Below, one piece after another: positions 38,448 through 47,166 of a DNA stretch of 64,000 nt. The translations under genes and the position numbers were made by a program. Location: assembly GCF_019754945.1 (NCBI RefSeq), contig NZ_JAEUWU010000003.1:1-64000 (forward strand), read 5' to 3'. The notes under the pieces were generated by a model. That model was not told where the DNA came from. It worked only from the letters and a program-made list of their open reading frames with translations, and did no database searches. The stretch comes from Corynebacterium pseudokroppenstedtii. GTDB taxonomy: Bacteria; Actinomycetota; Actinomycetes; Mycobacteriales; Mycobacteriaceae. The first letter of the stretch is position 1. Each line of letters opens with the position of its first letter.

Positions 38448-39014
38448 CTAGCTCGCGTCGTGCGACGCCTCCTTTTCCACGAGGGATTTGATCGTTTTCA
38501 CCGTCGCCGGAATACCTTCCAGCGCGGCGTCACGTCGCTCATTGAGCTCCGCCTCCGCATCGTCGCCGTACTTGTTGATGAAGAACCGGAATCCTTCTTG
38601 AGTAACCTCCCAGGTCTCCGTCAAGGTGGACCCGCCATCGTCGGCGGGTTCAATTTCATAACCCCATTCGACGACGCCACCGTTGACGGCCCACGAGAAA
38701 ACCTTGGGTCGTTCTGCCGCAGTCACGACGGACTCCGTTTCCCAGGTGCGTTTCGGCGTTTCATTATGGCCGACGAACCACGCCCCGACCTCGGGTTCCG
38801 TGGGGGTTGTGCCGTCGTCACGCTCTTTCCACCACGTAGCTTTGCACACCGGGGACCATTCACCCGTCCGCGAGATATCCGACACGACGTCATAGACCTC
38901 GTCGGGAGTGGCGTCGATGGTGACAGACACCCGCCGGCGAAAATCGTCGGGATTAAACAAGCTCGTATCGACGTCGGAGAATGTGTTGTCGTCAGAATTG
39001 TGTGGAGAAGTCAT
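38448..39014 (-). CDS. SRPBCC (START-like) family protein
   Basis: 188 residues. RRVSVTIDATPDEVYDVVSD opens a polyketide-cyclase/dehydrase-like ligand-binding fold, followed by TGEWSPVCKATWW, FVGHNETPKRTWETES, FSWAVNGGVVEWGYEIEP and a long C-terminal helix. These proteins bind hydrophobic ligands; no specific role can be given. It is a single gene, divergent from the small gene at 39253. Confidence 0.8.
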   Translation of the reverse strand: MTSPHNSDDNTFSDVDTSLFNPDDFRRRVSVTIDATPDEVYDVVSDISRTGEWSPVCKATWWKERDDGTTPTEPEVGAWFVGHNETPKRTWETESVVTAAERPKVFSWAVNGGVVEWGYEIEPADDGGSTLTETWEVTQEGFRFFINKYGDDAEAELNERRDAALEGIPATVKTIKSLVEKEASHDAS

Positions 39015-39252
39015 ACAGGCCAGGGTAGGTGCTTTCGCGCGTGGCAGTAGCGGGGGAGGGGAGCCGACCTCCGTATGGGGGTGAGGCCGGACACGTTCCG
39101 GGTTGATAACACGAGCATCGGGGGGTCAAACGGAATAGCCTGAAAGGAAATGGTTACGCGGTTGGCTGAGACCGTGTGACTAATACACCGCGCACGGTGA
39201 CAGGTGGCTGAACCCCGTGCGTGCACCACAAACACTGGAGGATGACACGACC

Positions 39253-39573
39253 ATGACAGAGAAACCGAGCTTCACTGACGTCAATGGACGGGAAGTGTAC
39301 GCCAAGATTGAGGAGGGCGAGAACGGCCCGCAACTGATTATCGGGACCTCTCAGCCAGATGGAACGGTGAAGCGTTCCCTCGTGCTGAACAAGTACGACG
39401 CCAAGCAAATGGCCGCGGTGTGCGAGGTGTACCTGCGGCAACAGTTCTCCGTCTCCTTCGCCACCGTGGACAGCATGCTCACCGCCGAAGACCGGATGAA
39501 CATTTACCAAAACGAGATCGACGCGATCGAGGACCCCGAGACCAACCCCGACGACGACCTGCACAAAAGCTAG
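39253..39573 (+). CDS. Small conserved hypothetical protein
   Basis: 106 residues from ATG 39253, with GGAGG upstream at rather long spacing. The protein is acidic and soluble (VNGREVYAKIEEGENGPQL, DRMNIYQNEIDAIEDPETNP), without cysteine, signal peptide or membrane segment. I do not recognise a family. Codon use and the ribosome site support it as a real gene. Confidence 0.65.
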   Translation: MTEKPSFTDVNGREVYAKIEEGENGPQLIIGTSQPDGTVKRSLVLNKYDAKQMAAVCEVYLRQQFSVSFATVDSMLTAEDRMNIYQNEIDAIEDPETNPDDDLHKS

Positions 39574-39636
39574 TCCTTCCTGAGCACACGAGCCGAGAGC
39601 TAGAGCCGCGGACTAAACATGGAGTAAACAGGGTAT

Positions 39637-40461
39637 ATGCGTTTACTCCGTGTCATTGGTATGGGAGCAGGAAGCCCCGGGCATATTAGCCACGATGCTG
39701 CCGCGGCGTTGGCGTCCTCGGATGCCGTTGTCGCCTTGGATAAAGGGGACACGAAGGCGGATCTCCTTGAGCTGCGCCGCCGTATATTGGCTGCTCACGC
39801 GCCAGATCTTCCGTTACTCACTGTCGACGATCCGTCGCGTGACCGCCACCCCGCAGGAGCCCCCGAGTATCACCGGGAGGTTCAGCGCTGGCACCAAGAA
39901 CGCGCCCGCCTGCTGGCCGACACGATTACGTCCTCTCTGAGCGACGGCCAGACGGCGGCATTTCTCGTGTGGGGCGATCCCTCGTTGTATGACTCCACCT
40001 TGCGCATCATCGAGCGGATGCAGAACCTGGGGTTGGAGTGCCGCACCGAGGTGTACCCCGGCATTACCGCTGTTCAGGCGCTTACTGCAGCTCATCGTAT
40101 CCTCATTAACCGGATTGGTGAGCCGATCATGGTCACCACAGGACGGCAATTACAGAAAGACCTGGATACCTCCGATACGACGTCCAGGATCAAGGCCGTG
40201 GCAAACACCGTAGTCATGCTCGACGGTAAAACTGCGTGGACCCACCCCGGCATCGACCGCGACCACACCTACATGTGGTGGGGTGCCTACGTCAGTACGG
40301 ATAAGCAGGTACTACGCAAAGGGTGGGTTGGTGACATCGCCGACGAGGTTGCACGGACTAAAGCGGAATTACGTGCGGAACACGGGTGGATTATGGATAC
40401 GTACCTGTTGCGGTACTTCGATCCCGACGGCGACGATCAGCCAGAAACGCTTATGACGTAG
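39637..40461 (+). CDS. cobF: Precorrin-6A synthase (deacetylating), CobF-like
   Basis: 274 residues of the tetrapyrrole methylase fold. The SAM-binding motif LRVIGMGAGSPGHIS is at the N-terminus, then VVALDKGD, AFLVWGDPSLYDSTLRI, YPGITAVQALTAAHRI and a C-terminal half typical of CobF. CobF methylates C-1 of precorrin-5 with loss of the acetyl group in aerobic cobalamin synthesis. No other cob gene is in the window, so it stands alone and its real substrate is uncertain. Confidence 0.85.
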   Translation: MRLLRVIGMGAGSPGHISHDAAAALASSDAVVALDKGDTKADLLELRRRILAAHAPDLPLLTVDDPSRDRHPAGAPEYHREVQRWHQERARLLADTITSSLSDGQTAAFLVWGDPSLYDSTLRIIERMQNLGLECRTEVYPGITAVQALTAAHRILINRIGEPIMVTTGRQLQKDLDTSDTTSRIKAVANTVVMLDGKTAWTHPGIDRDHTYMWWGAYVSTDKQVLRKGWVGDIADEVARTKAELRAEHGWIMDTYLLRYFDPDGDDQPETLMT

Positions 40462-40488
40462 AGGCTGGGTTTAGCTTCGTTAAAAGCC

Positions 40489-40776
40489 TTAGGAAGAAAG
40501 CTCTTCAACTTTGCGACGCACGTCGCCCGCCGGCGGATTAGTCGCGGTGGTGTCGTCGGAATACTTCACAGTTGGAACAACGCGGTTGCCGTCATTGACG
40601 CTTTCCACCCACTGGCCAGCCTCTTCCGACTGGTCAATGTCGATAAGAGAATACGGCGTTTCGGTGCGATCCAAATTCTCGATGAGTTTCTTGCAGAACG
40701 GGCACCACGTTGCGTAGTAGATCGTGGCTGCGGTTTCGTTTCCGGATGGGTTATTTTTCTGAATAACTTCACTCAT
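40489..40776 (-). CDS. Mycoredoxin/glutaredoxin-like protein
   Basis: 95 residues of thioredoxin fold with the redox motif WCPFC (Tyr in canonical CPYC replaced by Phe) at about residues 26-30, then SLIDIDQSEEAGQWVESVN and the cis-proline segment NRVVPTVKYSDDTTATNP. Mycoredoxins reduce mycothiol mixed disulfides. It follows folA by about 40 bp in the same direction, as in C. glutamicum. Confidence 0.87.
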   Translation of the reverse strand: MSEVIQKNNPSGNETAATIYYATWCPFCKKLIENLDRTETPYSLIDIDQSEEAGQWVESVNDGNRVVPTVKYSDDTTATNPPAGDVRRKVEELSS

Positions 40777-40817
40777 AACGCCCCACTATAGCGTCACAGT
40801 GGATTGATTGGCATGGT

Positions 40818-41483
40818 TTACTTGCTGAAATAGCAGAACCGATAGCGAAGTGGCTGCGTGTCGCGGCCATCGTTGCCATCACCGATGATCGTTCCATTGC
40901 GGGACGTTTTCCACTCACTGCGCGACGACGGCACCCACTCCGACGACAACCGGGCAGTAACGGGACTGTCGAAATAGTGCCCGACAGCCGCGTCGATTTC
41001 CGTGAGAACGGCAAGCCGGACCTCGGGGCGGGCGAGGGCCTCGCGGTAGACTTCGCCCCCACCGATGACCCATGCGTCCACATTTTCCGGTGCGACGCGC
41101 CGGGTGAATACCGGGTGGGGAATATCCTTAAACGCTGCTTCTAACGAATGGTGAAGGATGACGCCCTCGGGCGTGTCCTCGTCACTCCAGTGTCGGGAAA
41201 GAACGATATTGGTACGCCCAGGCAGTGGCGTGAAACGCGAGGGAATACTTGACCAGGTTGCGCTGCCCATGATCACGGGCACACCCCACGTCAACTGCTT
41301 GAAGTGTGCCATGTCCTCGGGGACGTGCCACGGCATTCGTGTGCCGTCGCCAATGACCCCGTCCCTATCGGAGGCCCAGATAACCCCGATGAGCGGTTGT
41401 TCCGGCTCTACTGTTCGACGCGGGGACGGGGAAGCGTCGCCACTAGTGGGCGAGTGAACGCCTGTGGAGGATGAAGTAGACAT
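40818..41483 (-). CDS. folA: Dihydrofolate reductase
   Basis: 221 residues from ATG 41483 with GGTGAG upstream; a GTG three codons earlier is open. After a 30-residue Ser/Thr/Pro-rich head come LIGVIWASDRDGVIGDGTRM, PWHVPEDMAHFKQLT (catalytic acid and substrate site), VIMGSATWSSIP, RTNIVLSR and AWVIGGGEVYREAL. It reduces dihydrofolate with NADPH and is directly downstream of thyA, which produces dihydrofolate. Confidence 0.95.
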   Translation of the reverse strand: MSTSSSTGVHSPTSGDASPSPRRTVEPEQPLIGVIWASDRDGVIGDGTRMPWHVPEDMAHFKQLTWGVPVIMGSATWSSIPSRFTPLPGRTNIVLSRHWSDEDTPEGVILHHSLEAAFKDIPHPVFTRRVAPENVDAWVIGGGEVYREALARPEVRLAVLTEIDAAVGHYFDSPVTARLSSEWVPSSRSEWKTSRNGTIIGDGNDGRDTQPLRYRFCYFSK

Positions 41484-41512
41484 TGAGCTCACCGCCTGTG
41501 GAGTGGAATTGG

Positions 41513-42340
41513 CTACACCGCGACCGGTGCTTTGATGGCTGGGTGCGGGTAATAGTTCAGGATATCGACATCATCCCAGGTGTACGAGAATAAATCTGCA
41601 GCCTTGGTTAACGAGAGCGTCGGATAGGGGCGCGGATCCCGAGATAATTGAAGGTCAATCTGGTCGCGGTGGTTGTCATAAATGTGGCAATCGCCGCCGG
41701 TCCAAATGAACTCTCCGACGTCAAGACCTGCCTGTTGGGCCATCATATGGGTCAAGAGCGAATACGACGCGATGTTGAAAGGTACGCCCAAGAACATGTC
41801 GGCGCTGCGTTGATAGAGCTGGCAGGAGAGTTTCCCGTCGGCGACATAGAACTGGAAAAGAAGATGGCACGGAGGCAGCGCCATCGATGGAACATCCGCA
41901 ACATTCCAGGCAGATACGATAATCCGGCGCGACGTCGGGTTGTTCTTAATCATGTCCAGGGCTTGCGAAATCTGGTCGATGGTGTTCCCGTCGGGTGTCG
42001 GCCATGACCGCCACTGCACCCCATAAATCGGCCCGAGATTTCCGTCCTCATCGGCCCACTCATCCCAGATGTGGACATTCTTTTCGAGTAATGAGTGGAT
42101 ATTGGATTCACCCCGGAGGAACCAAAACAGCTCCTCCGAAAGCCCCCGCATGAAGATCTTCTTGGTCGTGAGAAGAGGGAAGTACTCGGAGAGATCGAAC
42201 CGCATCTGTTTCCCGAAGAGGCTCGTTGTTCCCGTGCCGGTGCGGTCATCCCGGTGGTTGCCGTCTTTCAGAATCTCACGGAGAAGATCTTCATATGGCG
42301 TCGGAATAGCAGTACTCTCGCTCGCGGACATGCCAGTCAT
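41513..42340 (-). CDS. thyA: Thymidylate synthase
   Basis: 275 residues; ATG 42331 is an alternative start. ThyA motifs are [46 protein letters not shown] (catalytic Cys), [20 protein letters not shown] and [12 protein letters not shown]. It makes dTMP from dUMP using methylene-THF. The folate-dependent ThyA form, rather than ThyX, pairs with the adjacent folA. Confidence 0.96.
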   Translation of the reverse strand: MTGMSASESTAIPTPYEDLLREILKDGNHRDDRTGTGTTSLFGKQMRFDLSEYFPLLTTKKIFMRGLSEELFWFLRGESNIHSLLEKNVHIWDEWADEDGNLGPIYGVQWRSWPTPDGNTIDQISQALDMIKNNPTSRRIIVSAWNVADVPSMALPPCHLLFQFYVADGKLSCQLYQRSADMFLGVPFNIASYSLLTHMMAQQAGLDVGEFIWTGGDCHIYDNHRDQIDLQLSRDPRPYPTLSLTKAADLFSYTWDDVDILNYYPHPAIKAPVAV

Positions 42341-42421
42341 GGTAGCGCTTTTTTAATTTCATTGGCCGGGTGCCCACAAACCCCTGGTCACCGAGGCTGC
42401 GACTAATTACCGACGTGGGGC

Positions 42422-43180
42422 TTAGTAGTGTCCATGCTCTTTCTTGAACTCGGCGGCAGCCTCCAAAATGGTGTCCTTCAACTCCGGGCGGCAAATAACA
42501 ACATCGGGGAGGTAAACATCCTCGTTGTTGTACCGCAGCGGCGAACCATCAAGACGCGAGCAGTGCAGGCCAGCGTCGGTGCACACGCCGATCGGGGCTG
42601 CAGAGTCCCACTCGTACTGGCCACCAGCATGGACATAGGCGTCATAGTCGCCGAGCAACACGTGCATGGCTTTCGCACCAGCAGAGCCCATGCGAACAAC
42701 TTCACTATCGAGCTTGTCGGCAATGACCTGCGCGACCTCAGGCTGACGGTTGTGCGACACAACGATCTTGTTAGCCCGCGGGCCCATCACAGCCTTGGCC
42801 GAACCAGTGTGGAAGACCTGGCCAGCGTCGGGAAGTCCCACCGCGGCATGCGTCGGAATGCCATTTTCTACGAGTGCAACATGGATTGCCCAGTCCTGGC
42901 GCCCGCCGGCAAACTCCTTGGTGCCGTCGAGGGGGTCGACGATCCACACGCGGTTTTTCTTCAGCCGCTCTAAGTTATCCGCGGCTTCCTCTGACAAAAA
43001 ACCATCATCGGGGCGGTGACGGGAGAGTACGCGCTCAATCCACGTCTGGGCTAAGTCATCACCCGCCGCGCCGAGGCCAGGTCCTTCAAGCAAACCGACG
43101 GAACGGACGCCCTTCAGGATCTCACTAGTTCCCGTCGCAAGGCGCAGGGCAAGGGTGGCATCGTCAACGTAAGCACTCAC
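42422..43180 (-). CDS. cysQ: 3'(2'),5'-bisphosphate nucleotidase, inositol-monophosphatase fold
   Basis: 252 residues. Metal-binding motifs of the IMPase superfamily are FLSEEAADNLERL, VWIVDPLDGTKEFAGGRQDW and, C-terminal, YEWDSAAPIGV. DPLDGTKEF is typical of CysQ. It removes 3'-phosphate from PAP produced in sulfate assimilation. It is upstream of thyA with an 81-bp gap. Confidence 0.9.
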   Translation of the reverse strand: MSAYVDDATLALRLATGTSEILKGVRSVGLLEGPGLGAAGDDLAQTWIERVLSRHRPDDGFLSEEAADNLERLKKNRVWIVDPLDGTKEFAGGRQDWAIHVALVENGIPTHAAVGLPDAGQVFHTGSAKAVMGPRANKIVVSHNRQPEVAQVIADKLDSEVVRMGSAGAKAMHVLLGDYDAYVHAGGQYEWDSAAPIGVCTDAGLHCSRLDGSPLRYNNEDVYLPDVVICRPELKDTILEAAAEFKKEHGHY

Positions 43181-43274
43181 GTAGACGACTTTAGCCGTTG
43201 TCAGTCGTTTGTCTCCACCACGGGGGCGGGATCAGTCCCCACGTCAGGACTTGCTGGACTGATCGCGCTGGACT

Positions 43275-43294
43275 GACGACGTGGGCACGTCGTC
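43275..43294. promoter_or_regulatory. 20-bp palindrome between cysQ and the PepSY gene
   Basis: gacgacgtg-gg-cacgtcgtc: 9-bp perfect arms around two bases, in a 277-bp divergent gap, 95 nt upstream of cysQ and 163 nt upstream of the PepSY gene. It may be an operator for a dimeric regulator. The rest of the gap shows no gene. Confidence 0.4.
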
Positions 43295-43457
43295 TAGGAA
43301 GGGCGTCTCGTCGTCACGTGTCGTCTTGGTAATTACCCCCGTTAATGATGAAAAAAGAACAGATTACAGCGGCCGACGGGGGTAGTAGAGGCAGCGATGG
43401 GAACTTGATTCGTCTTCGCAAGGAACTATCAGACCATAACCCTCGACTAATTAATAC

Positions 43458-45071
43458 GTGACCCTGACAACGCAAAGCGATTTTCATCCCGAACAACAGA
43501 GTGAAAACCACGACGACGTGAACGACGGCCAGCGAAGCCGCCGTCGCGGAGCACGCTTCCCGCATCGCGGTGGCAGCGTGCGGGCCATGATCCACCGGAT
43601 CCACTTCTACGCCGGCGTTTTTGTGGGCCCCTTCATCCTCATTGCAGCCGTGACCGGCCTGTTGTACGCAGCCGCACCGAGCATTGAGTCCACCATCGAC
43701 CACGACAAAATGTACGTCCCGGCCTCGGATGTTCATAGTCATCAGCGGGTAGACGTCAAAGATCAAATACGCACGGCAGCGGAGCGCCACCCAGACCTCA
43801 CGTTCAGCGGGGTGCAGATCCGCAACGACGACCGCGCCACCACCCGCGTCCTTTTCAATGACCCCTCATTGCCCTCGAAGAGTTACCGCCGAGTGGTCAT
43901 GGTCAATCCCTATACCGGGGAAGTCGTCGGTGACACCGTCCAGTTCGGCAGTTCCTCCTCACTCCGATTCCGTGAATGGACTGACCGCGCACACCGCAAC
44001 CTTTTTCTCGGGGAACCAGGGCGTATCTACGCTGAAACCGCTGCCGCTTGGTTGGGTGTGCTGACTGTTTCCGGGCTCGTCATGTGGTGGCGGAAAGTCT
44101 ATGACAAGAACAAGAAAAAGCGCGCCACGGGATCAGAGTCTCACTCATCGTCGAAACCGCTAACCGGGCGTCCGAAGAGTATGCGTCGGCACGCGATCAT
44201 CGGAACATGGGCGTGCTTAGGAATGCTGTTCCTCACTGCCACCGGCTTGACCTGGTCAAAGTACGCAGGCGCACAAATCGCAGACTGGCGAGTCCAGCTC
44301 AACTGGGCCAAACCCACCCCCGACACCACCGTCTCGCAGAGCGTCGGTTCCCCTGATGCGTCCATGGATCACAGTCACCACGGCGGACACGGAGGCCACA
44401 GCGGCCACGGCGGCATGAGCTCTGACTCACCCGCGCTGACGCCTCACGATTCGGTTCTCGAAGCACAAAACCACGTCGACACGGTCATGTCCTCAGCCAA
44501 GCACGCCGGCATTAAAGCCAGCTTTGAGGCGACGGCTCCTGCCGCGCCGGGCGAAGCCTGGACCGTCACTGACCTGCGAGTACCGTGGTACTTCAGCCAT
44601 GATTCCGTCTCTGTCGACGGGGAAACAGGGCGAGTTGTCGATACCGTGTGGTTTAAAGACTGGCCCTTCGCTGCGAAACTGGCTGAGTGGGGGATTCAGC
44701 TCCACATGGGCATTCTCTTCGGCATTGTGAGCCAGATCGCGCTCGGAGCCCTAGCCATCATGATCTGCATCATCGTCGTCCGCGGCTACATGATGTGGTG
44801 GCAGCGACGCCCGACGCGGAACCGGAACGGTTTCCGGTCCAACTTCGGACGGGCACCCCGCCGAGGTGCATGGAGAAGGTCCTCGATCATCGGGTTCGCG
44901 GTAGCGGCGATTCTGCTCATCGGGTACGGCCTGTTAGCCCCGCTCTTCGCGATCAGCGCTCTCGCTTTCCTTGCTCTGGATATCGTGATCGGGTTCGTGA
45001 TTCGGTGGAAAGGCCGACGCGGCCACGATGGATCGTCGAAAGACACCTCTTTCGCAGAAGCCAACGCCTAG
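43458..45071 (+). CDS. PepSY-domain membrane protein with His-rich loop
   Basis: 537 residues from a GTG. A polar head (about 45 residues) precedes IHFYAGVFVGPFILIAAVTG, the usual first helix of PepSY-associated membrane proteins. Further helices lie around residues 195, 260, 415-445 and 480-520. A His/Gly-rich segment (MDHSHHGGHGGHSGHGGM, about residues 303-320) lies in the large external loop and could bind metal. PepSY membrane proteins are often iron-regulated and located with siderophore uptake genes, which fits here. Confidence 0.82.
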   Translation: MTLTTQSDFHPEQQSENHDDVNDGQRSRRRGARFPHRGGSVRAMIHRIHFYAGVFVGPFILIAAVTGLLYAAAPSIESTIDHDKMYVPASDVHSHQRVDVKDQIRTAAERHPDLTFSGVQIRNDDRATTRVLFNDPSLPSKSYRRVVMVNPYTGEVVGDTVQFGSSSSLRFREWTDRAHRNLFLGEPGRIYAETAAAWLGVLTVSGLVMWWRKVYDKNKKKRATGSESHSSSKPLTGRPKSMRRHAIIGTWACLGMLFLTATGLTWSKYAGAQIADWRVQLNWAKPTPDTTVSQSVGSPDASMDHSHHGGHGGHSGHGGMSSDSPALTPHDSVLEAQNHVDTVMSSAKHAGIKASFEATAPAAPGEAWTVTDLRVPWYFSHDSVSVDGETGRVVDTVWFKDWPFAAKLAEWGIQLHMGILFGIVSQIALGALAIMICIIVVRGYMMWWQRRPTRNRNGFRSNFGRAPRRGAWRRSSIIGFAVAAILLIGYGLLAPLFAISALAFLALDIVIGFVIRWKGRRGHDGSSKDTSFAEANA

Positions 45072-45081
45072 GCTAACCTAA
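45063..45081 (+). promoter_or_regulatory. DtxR-like iron box over the siderophore-binding-protein promoter
   Basis: The 3' half, aggctaacctaa, matches the DtxR consensus (TWAGGTTAGSCTAACCTWA) fully; the 5' half is weak. It spans the PepSY stop codon and ends 5 nt before the ATG at 45086. Repression by iron-loaded DtxR is inferred. Confidence 0.55.
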
Positions 45082-45085
45082 ATTC

Positions 45086-46219
45086 ATGGTTGAGAATCCT
45101 CGAGAGGTATCCAGTAGCTCCCCAGATAGCCAACGCGGTGACGAAACGCTGCAGAACCAGCGGGAATCGTCGGTTAACGTGCATCAGCAGCACACCTCAC
45201 GGGAGAAGCTGTTCTCACACCATTATTCGTTACGACGGGATCACCGCTCGTTATCACGAGCGTCCCGAGCCCACGAGCGGCGGCTCTCGCGACGTTCATT
45301 CCTCGTCGCCGGAATGGGAGCCGGCGTGGCCTTAGGCTTGGCGGCATGTTCATCGTCCAGCAGCGACGGTGAAAACGCCGAGGCAGAGTCGTCCCAGAAA
45401 TCGTCGGATAAAAGTGCCGGCAAGCACGATACGTCGAGAATTATTGCTCTGAACACTGGGCAGATCGACGGGCTCTTGGCGTTGGGCATAACCCCAGTGG
45501 GGATGGGAGTCGCTAATGCTCAGGCGTCGTCGTCGGAGAGCATCCCCCAATACATCAAGGACAAATTCGGGGAAAAATACGATCTTGACTCCATCACGAT
45601 CGTCGGGCAGCGGACGCAGCCTGACATGGAGAAAGTAGCCACGCTTCACCCCACTCTTATTTTGGCGAACGACAGGACGAGCGATGATGTCCTTGACCAG
45701 CTGAAATCGATTGCTCCCGTGGTGACGGGCAAGGGTGGGGCGGAGAACTGGAAGGATGATTTCCGGACCATTGCGGATGCCGTGGGTAAGCGTGATGACG
45801 CGCAGCGGCTCATTGATGACCATGAAGATGCCGTCGCTGAATGGAAGAAGGACCGCGGGACGTCGCCCTCCGTATCGCTGATTAGGAACAAGGGCACCGA
45901 CTACCTGATGCTTGGGCCTTTATCGCTGGCTGGCCAGGTATTGAAAGGTGGGGGATGTTCCCGGCCGACGTCCCAGCGTTTTGAGGATAAGGTGTCGCAC
46001 CCTATTTCGTCGGAGAACCTTGACCAGCTTGATGCGGATTATCTGTTCTATGGGTTCAATACCAAAGGTGAAAAGCTCACGAAAGACGCTTTGTGGGGGA
46101 ATTTGGACGTCGTGAAAAAGGGCCACGCTGTCGGGGTGGATCCCGACCCGTGGTTCCTCAATGCATCGGTGGTTGCAGCTAATTACATTTTGGATGAGCT
46201 CAAAAAGACGGTGAAGTAA
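45086..46219 (+). CDS. Iron-siderophore ABC transporter substrate-binding lipoprotein
   Basis: 377 residues. A long polar head leads to a twin-arginine-type signal RRLSRRSFLVAG and lipobox LGLAAC (Cys about residue 88). The periplasmic-binding fold (FecB/FhuD type) follows: SRIIALNTGQIDGLLALGI, IVGQRTQPDMEKVATLHPTL, LDQLKSIAPVV and ENLDQLDADYLFYG. It captures ferric siderophores and delivers them to the FecCD permeases on the other strand. It is probably read from its own DtxR-controlled, possibly leaderless, promoter. Confidence 0.9.
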   Translation: MVENPREVSSSSPDSQRGDETLQNQRESSVNVHQQHTSREKLFSHHYSLRRDHRSLSRASRAHERRLSRRSFLVAGMGAGVALGLAACSSSSSDGENAEAESSQKSSDKSAGKHDTSRIIALNTGQIDGLLALGITPVGMGVANAQASSSESIPQYIKDKFGEKYDLDSITIVGQRTQPDMEKVATLHPTLILANDRTSDDVLDQLKSIAPVVTGKGGAENWKDDFRTIADAVGKRDDAQRLIDDHEDAVAEWKKDRGTSPSVSLIRNKGTDYLMLGPLSLAGQVLKGGGCSRPTSQRFEDKVSHPISSENLDQLDADYLFYGFNTKGEKLTKDALWGNLDVVKKGHAVGVDPDPWFLNASVVAANYILDELKKTVK

Positions 46220-46250
46220 AACCGCCGTGGAGTAAAAACTACGGCGGTTT
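46219..46250. terminator. Shared bidirectional terminator of the iron genes
   Basis: aaaccgccgt (46219-46228) and acggcggttt (46241-46250) are perfect 10-bp arms with a 12-nt loop. It begins at the stop codon of the binding protein and overlaps the stop of the convergent ATPase gene. A T-rich stretch follows on the plus strand. Confidence 0.8.
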
Positions 46251-47166
46251 ATTTCTGTGCAGAATTCAGCACCTTGGGTTTCCGGGGCACCACCAGCGGT
46301 GCGTCAGTACATTCCGGATCCTCAATGACTCTCGCGTCGAGCCCAAATGATGATTCCAAAAGCTCCTCGGTAAGAACCTCGGATGGCTTACCGGCTGCTG
46401 TCACCTGCCCGTCGGCCATCACGATCACGTAGTCGGAATAGCGCGCGGCCAAGTTCAAATCATGCAGCACCATCACCACGGTCCGACCCAAGCGGTGCTT
46501 CAGCTCGGTGACCAGATTCAGCACTTCAATCGAGTGGGAGAGGTCAAGGTAGGTTGTCGGCTCGTCCAGGAACAACACCTCGGTGTCCTGAGCCAACACC
46601 ATAGAGATCCACACTCGTTGTCGCTGCCCGCCTGATAGCGACGACACCGGCCGGTCCGCCAAATCGGCGACGTGGGTGAGTTCAAGTGCCCGCGCTACTT
46701 CTTCTTCATCATCCGACGACCATTGCCGGAACCAGGATTGGTGGGGGTGCCGTCCTCGGGCGACCAGGTCGCTGACCACGACGCCTGGGGGAGCGATGGG
46801 TGACTGGGGTAGCACACCAATCCGCTGTGCTAACTCTTTTCGACGCAGCGACCGGACGTCGACGTCGTCAAGCATGATTGACCCCGAGGAGGAAATCAGC
46901 TGAGCTGCAGCCCTCAACAGAGTGGATTTACCACAACCATTGGGTCCAATAATGGTGGTGACGGCTCCACCCGGAATGGACGCATCCAAGTTGGGAATAA
47001 CGTTGCGATCCCCGTACGAGACCCTCAGACCAGACAAGGTCAGCGAGCCTGCCGGGGCAGCATCGACGAAGTATGGGACACCCTCGTGTCGCGGCGTCGA
47101 GTTTTCTGCGGGCTGCGCGGGTGTGGAGCCTGACGCACTGGATGATGAATTCATGGTGTGGCTCAT
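46249..47166 (-). CDS. Iron-siderophore ABC transporter ATP-binding protein
   Basis: 305 residues. Walker A is GPNGCGKST, Q-loop LPQSPIAPPG, signature VSSLSGGQRQRVW, Walker B VLFLDEPTTYLD and switch His VLHDLN. It belongs to the FepC/FecE family. ATG 47166 overlaps the permease stop (47163) by 4 bp; ATG 47154 is also possible. The C-terminal 35 residues extend past the usual family end. Confidence 0.93.
   Translation of the reverse strand: MSHTMNSSSSASGSTPAQPAENSTPRHEGVPYFVDAAPAGSLTLSGLRVSYGDRNVIPNLDASIPGGAVTTIIGPNGCGKSTLLRAAAQLISSSGSIMLDDVDVRSLRRKELAQRIGVLPQSPIAPPGVVVSDLVARGRHPHQSWFRQWSSDDEEEVARALELTHVADLADRPVSSLSGGQRQRVWISMVLAQDTEVLFLDEPTTYLDLSHSIEVLNLVTELKHRLGRTVVMVLHDLNLAARYSDYVIVMADGQVTAAGKPSEVLTEELLESSFGLDARVIEDPECTDAPLVVPRKPKVLNSAQK

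Noticed and set aside
43430..43457. DtxR box before the PepSY gene
   Set aside because: ccataaccct only loosely resembles half of the consensus and needs an insertion to align.
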